From Parachlorella kessleri (lineage: Eukaryota; Chlorophyta; Trebouxiophyceae; Chlorellales; Chlorellaceae), in assembly GCA_001598975.1 (NCBI GenBank), contig BBXU01002948.1, forward strand, positions 1 through 10,586: DNA of 10,586 nt, given 5' to 3'. The notes beneath the pieces were generated by a model, which was given only the letters and a program-made list of their open reading frames with translations, was not told the DNA's origin and did not search any database. The first letter of the stretch is position 1; the number at the start of each line of letters is the position of its first letter. Below are positions 7,014-10,586 of the stretch, one piece after another. Both the position numbers and the translations under genes were made by a program.

Positions 7014-7991
7014 TGCACTGCTGACAATGCCTACGTGGCCTACTTAGGTTCCTTTAAAGGACCCTTCAAGATACGACCTGGACTCCAAAGGCACGGGCCT
7101 GGCTAAAGTAAGTAAGAACCATGCACCAAGGGCCTAGCTATAGCCACTGTCAAATACAAGAACTTTATCAACTGGCAGTTGTGAATAAGGTATCAAGTGC
7201 TGCTTTCGCAAGCAACGACCATACAAACTTCCGTACCTGCTCTTTAGAGAAACGTCTCCAGGTCGCTCCACTTTTATGCTACGCGACTGTCTCCACTTCA
7301 CACGTCAAGCTTGGAGTTGGGCCAGGGCACACGGTGAACTATGCGCTCCTACCCCAGCTGAGCTTATTGCGCTCAGAACTACCCCCGCGTGGATCCCTAC
7401 ACGCCTCGGTGTTTAGGCAAAAGATACGGAGCTCCCACGAGGGATGGACGCGTAGTGCAGGTCTGTACCCCACATTGCCTCAGTGCCAGACCCGATGGGC
7501 GCACCTCCGACCTTGGGTGAAGATAAACTATACCTGCTGCCATACCATTCCGGCTTGGGTGCATAACTACAGGCAAGAACTCGCGCAGACCCGTGCGCAC
7601 TGGTCCGCTGGACACGGACACCTTGTCATTAGCGCGAAGAGCAAGCGGGGCCCGGAGAGCTGACCGGGTTGGCCAGATCTGCCACTTCAATCTTCGAACA
7701 ATAATCTAGCAGTGATGTCCACTTGCACTGCGCTCAGATCTCCAGATGGGCTCCTGACACGCATGCTTTGTGTTGTACTTACCTCCCTACCGCACTCCGC
7801 ACAGCCGACCCACTGTGAAGCCAAGATCACAGGCTATCTGTGGCGCGGCAGGATTCTGTAAGCTTGGGTCCCTTGAGGCCCAGCGCGTCATACCTCCGCG
7901 TGGGTCACTCTCACGTTCCTTAGAGGGCCACCCCACCTCCTCCCTTCCTCGATCGGTTGATCTACTATCCGATCAACCAGTGGTAAAGGGC
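7014..7991. other. Apparent divergent intergenic region between the protease and the repeat-protein gene
   Basis: No convincing gene is seen here. A 180-codon plus-strand ORF (7121-7663) shows no recognisable motif, and no splice pair ties it to the downstream gene. The two flanking genes point away from each other, so both promoters should lie here. TTTAAA at 7053-7058 is the only TATA-like element near the protease start. Additional 5' exons of the plus-strand gene cannot be ruled out. Confidence 0.4.
7955..7978. repeat. Perfect inverted repeat just upstream of the proposed start of the repeat-protein gene
   Basis: GGTTGATC (7955-7962) and GATCAACC (7971-7978) are exact reverse complements around an 8-nt loop, TACTATCC. 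The hairpin ends 13 nt before the ATG at 7992, so it would lie in the 5' leader if that start is right. The upstream frame is open, so it could instead be coding. Confidence 0.6.
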
Positions 7992-9757
7992 ATGTCTGCC
8001 CAACTCACACACGTGCCGACGTCTAGCAGCAGCTTCACTACTCAGCAAAGCTCAGGCTCATATCAGAGGCTAGGCACCTGCGGGCCGCCGACCTCGCTGC
8101 CCGCGTTTCGAGCCAACTCTGGCCCACCGCTGCACGCAAGCCATGGTCATCTCCTGGCAGCCCAGTATCCTGGAAACACCCAGCCAGGTGCGCCAGACTG
8201 GTCAGGCGCCTACAGCAGCCTGCTCAGCGGGGGTGCAGCAAAGTCTTGTATGCTAGCAACGCACTACCAGGCCGCAAAACCTTCACCCCGCTGCTCCAGT
8301 CCTAGAGCTGTCAGGCAAGCGCTACCAGCCATATGCAAGTTTTGCAGGGTCGCAGACGTTGATGTCCAGCCCAGCCAGCGTTTCACACACAGCTCGGGTC
8401 GCGGCAGGCAGCAAAGGTGTTGAACACACGCCCTTCGGGACTGACATTGCTAGTCCAAGCAGCTCCTACCCTTACAGCTCACCACCGTTCAGCAACCCAG
8501 CAGGAGGTGCAACATCAGCGCCGGCCTACGGTGATGTGATGCAGCGCCCAAGCCCTACACTACCTGCATTGTCATACCCGATCTACCAGTCAGCAGTGAA
8601 GCAGCCAGGCTCAGTGCACGGCCAGCAGCAGTATGCCGCCTTGCCCCGGTCTTCCCCTTTGTTGCAAGGGCAGCCCGGCTCAGTGCACGACCAGCAGCAG
8701 TATGCCGCACTGCCCCGGTCTTCCCCTATGTTGCATGGGCAGGCAGGCTCAGTGCACGACCAGCAGCAGCATGCTGCCTTGCCCCGCTCTTCCCCTATGT
8801 TGCAAGCGCAGCCAGGCTCAGTGCACGAACAGCAGCAGTGTGCCGCCTTGCCCCGCTCTTCCTCTATGTTGCAAGGGCAGCAGATGCAACAGCATGAACA
8901 CCAGCAGTGTTCTTTTATGTCTGGGCAGGCTGCTCTCCAGCAGCAAGGGTATTTGCCAGGGCAGTGCACCCCCCCTCCTACCGCCAATAGCGGGTCCTTC
9001 ACAATCCCCGCTGGGAGCTCAGGGCGAACTTTCGAGCATGAAGGTAAGGTCGCTCTCCATCTATTTGTGTTTGCAAGCTACAGCCTTTGTCGGGATGCAT
9101 TCACCGTCTTGATAAGCACTGTCTGACAGCTGTGCTACGGTTTTGTTTGCTGGTCTTTGGGTCCCTTGCCAATCTTTCTTCTGGCTGTCCGTCCGGACTA
9201 CATCCCAGACAGTGTCCACTAGGATAGGACTGCAGACGAGACTACATACACCCACGCGGGCCTTTATCTACCTCCTGCCACGTGTCCAAGCTCCCATGCC
9301 ACCCTGTGTGCAGAGCACTACCCACCAGCCGCTTTGCGACCCATGTCACTGGACCACTCCATGACCTATTCTCGGACAGAATCGCAACATCAGCGGCAGC
9401 AGCAGCCTATGCAGACAATGCACTATGGAGGAGGCAGTGAGAGCTGTGAGTAAAGCAGCAACCTTCCCCACACCGGTACCGTGTAGTTTCGGACTTACGC
9501 TTGCCTGGTTTGGCACGGCTAATGAGCTAAATGTTTTGCTTGCACCTGATGCAATGTTGTTGGCCATTTAGAGTGTGACCTCACAGCGAATGCAGCCCAT
9601 TTCGTGCTGTGCAGACCGGGACTTGGCGCACTATAGGACGGAGAACACACTGCAGCAGAAATTTGAGCTGTGGGGTTCGGCGATTGGGACCTTCTTTGGC
9701 AGCTGCTTCGGCTCGTGCGTTGGTTCTGCATCTGAGGCCATGAAGAAGGGTGCCTAG
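7992..9757 (+). CDS. Unrecognised Gln/Ser/Pro-rich protein with four 23-residue repeats; four exons
   Basis: Proposed exons: 7992-8187, 8300-9043, 9314-9445 and 9615-9757, giving 404 residues; all junctions are phase 1 and stay in frame. The donors are CAG|GTGCGC, AAG|GTAAGG and GCT|GTGAGT. The acceptors are CTGCTCCAG, TGTGTGCAG and GCTGTGCAG. The first half is rich in Ser, Pro, Tyr and Gln. Four tandem repeats of the type QPGSVHDQQQYAALPRSSPM follow, then Gln-rich sequence, and a C-terminus with LQQKFELWGSAIGTFFGSC and FGSCVGSASEAMKKGA. I do not recognise a domain, signal peptide or membrane segment. Composition suggests a disordered scaffold or regulatory protein. The start is provisional: the frame is open back to about 7770 and further 5' exons are possible. 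The first intron is the least certain, inferred because the frame must change between about 8190 and 8300. Confidence 0.6.
8602..8877 (+). repeat. Four tandem 69-bp coding repeats
   Basis: Four head-to-tail 69-bp units begin at 8602, 8671, 8740 and 8809, each encoding 23 residues with the shared core GSVHxQQQxAALPRSS. The varying residues are mainly G/D/E after the His and Y/H/C after the Gln run. The period is a multiple of three, so copy-number change would keep the frame. A degenerate Gln-rich continuation follows at 8878. Confidence 0.9.
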
Positions 9758-9997
9758 CTTAGTCAGCAGTGGTGCCCAGCCTGAGAGGGCAGCAACTGCC
9801 CCTGGTTGGATGTATCGCCATGTGCTTTCGTTCAAGGCACTGATACATTTGCTGCCTTCCATGCGGCCATTTGATCAGCTTTTCTGGCACCAGTTCCGTT
9901 CAACCATTGTTGCTTTGCTAGAGGTCCTGTGACTCATTGCACATGCCCGTCAGCACTGTGCAAAGGTGAGGGTGCATATGGAAGGGTGCTCACTGTC

Positions 9998-10002
9998 TTA
10001 CA
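9998..10002 (-). promoter_or_regulatory. TGTAA, possible polyadenylation signal of the right-hand minus-strand gene
   Basis: A minus-strand TGTAA 25 nt past the stop at 10027. I found no plus-strand TGTAA after the plus-strand stop at 9757, so the end of that transcript is not marked by the usual signal. Confidence 0.25.
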
Positions 10003-10026
10003 TTGCCAGACTTACTGCACACTGCC

Positions 10027-10401
10027 TTAGAAGGCTGCTACCGACTGAGTAAGTTGGCGGTCGTAGTGGCCAGTATGCAGTTGGCTGGGGTGAAGCCTTC
10101 CCACAACTGAGGGTACCTTGTCCGGCCAATGGCAGGCTAGGGTGCCATTGGCAACCTGAGGTAACGCAAACAAAGGAGGGGTAGGGCTCACCCCCGCCTG
10201 AAAAAGGCTCTCAGGCAAGATGCAGATCAGATCAATCTGCATCAATGTCCGCAGCAATTTATGATCTGCTCTCCCGCCGCTGCCGCCGCCAATTGGCCAC
10301 TTCGAGGGGTTGGTTTTGCTAGTGCAGCTCCCTAGTACGAGGGGCAAGGGGAAACAGCTAAAAAAGCCTTCCAGCTGGTTGCGATCATTTGCATCATCCA
10401 C
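10027..10401 (-). CDS. Possible 3' end of a minus-strand gene entering from the right
   Basis: An open frame of 124 codons ends in QLTQSVAAF-stop. Inside it a good acceptor (TTTGTTTGCGTTACCTCAG, about 10161) precedes the segment VANGTLACHWPDKVPSVVGR, so the true coding part may be only the last 42 codons. A donor-like GGG|GTGAGC lies just upstream, but it would leave only a 36-nt intron in the same frame. TGTAA on the minus strand at 10002-9998 follows the stop by 25 nt. At the right edge, GTTTATG|GTGAGA on the minus strand (about 10570-10580) could be the donor of an upstream exon. I do not recognise the protein. Confidence 0.3.
   Translation of the reverse strand: MDDANDRNQLEGFFSCFPLPLVLGSCTSKTNPSKWPIGGGSGGRADHKLLRTLMQIDLICILPESLFQAGVSPTPPLFALPQVANGTLACHWPDKVPSVVGRLHPSQLHTGHYDRQLTQSVAAF
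10196..10243. repeat. Two adjacent inverted repeats
   Basis: GATGCAGAT (10219-10227) and ATCTGCATC (10235-10243) form a perfect 9-bp stem with a 7-nt loop. Immediately before it, GCCTGA (10196-10201) and TCAGGC (10211-10216) form a 6-bp stem with a 9-nt loop. They fall within the doubtful minus-strand ORF 10027-10401. Confidence 0.55.
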
Positions 10402-10586
10402 TGACTAGTGTGCTAGGCTGTCTACCTTGGCTACCTTCTAGCTGTTTGCTGCTTGCGTTCTCAGCGGTCTTTCTAGCCTATTGCTGAACGTTTGGCTGGC
10501 GATGTCTTGGTAACAGCCCAACGTTCGGGTTGTCGCCAACGGCCATCGTCAGCTACGCGGACGGCTATGCTCTCACCATAAACACG
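10402..10586. other. No gene seen at the right edge
   Basis: Only a possible minus-strand donor (ATG|GTGAGA near 10570-10580) and a weak stem (TGGCGA 10497-10502 with TCGCCA 10533-10538) are visible. Confidence 0.3.

Noticed and set aside
7121..7663. 180-codon plus-strand ORF
   Set aside because: No recognisable motif, no splice connection and no supporting signals; an ORF of this length can arise by chance at this base composition.
8583..9112. Cys-rich ORFs on the minus strand (8583-9002) and in another plus frame (8633-9112)
   Set aside because: They are by-products of a stop-free tandem repeat; only the Gln-rich frame links to flanking exons by splice phase.
1..10586. CRISPR array, prokaryotic operon, tRNA or rRNA genes
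   Set aside because: No spaced repeats, ribosome binding sites or RNA gene signatures were seen; the spliced genes point to a eukaryotic nucleus.

Overview
The window looks like nuclear DNA of a eukaryote, most likely a chlorophyte green alga. Genes are split by many GT-AG introns of about 110 to 570 nt with donors close to G|GTGAGT or GTAAGT. TGTAA, the usual chlorophyte polyadenylation signal, lies beyond several predicted gene ends. Exon sequence is moderately GC-rich, and a short SINE-like retroposon occurs twice. The taxon is an inference, because there is no rRNA or organellar marker here. No long open frame is a complete gene; the genes appear only when exons are joined by splice-site phase.

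Centre (about 2.6-7.0 kb, minus strand): one multi-exon gene fills this region. Joining ten exons gives a secreted protein of about 502 residues: a signal peptide, a Kazal-like cysteine-rich region, a propeptide, a V8-like (MEROPS S1B-type) trypsin-fold serine protease with its full His/Asp/Ser triad, and a C-terminal beta/gamma-crystallin domain with two intact Ca2+-binding motifs. The catalytic histidine is carried by a 7-nt microexon. All junctions keep frame except at the start of exon 2, where a 17-nt-period direct duplication puts the Kazal exon out of phase with the signal-peptide exon. One SINE copy sits in the intron after the microexon.

Right (about 8.0-9.8 kb, plus strand): a four-exon gene for an unrecognised protein rich in Gln, Ser and Pro, with four tandem 23-residue repeats and a short Gly/Ser/Cys-rich C-terminus. 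It is divergent from the protease gene across roughly 1 kb of apparent intergenic DNA. At the far right a minus-strand ORF (10027-10401) may be the end of a gene entering from outside the window.

Left (1-2.6 kb): mostly without convincing genes. Positions 25-579 may hold the last two exons of a plus-strand gene entering from the left. A second SINE copy with clear target-site duplications lies at 1551-1705. The rest is weak ORFs that I do not trust.
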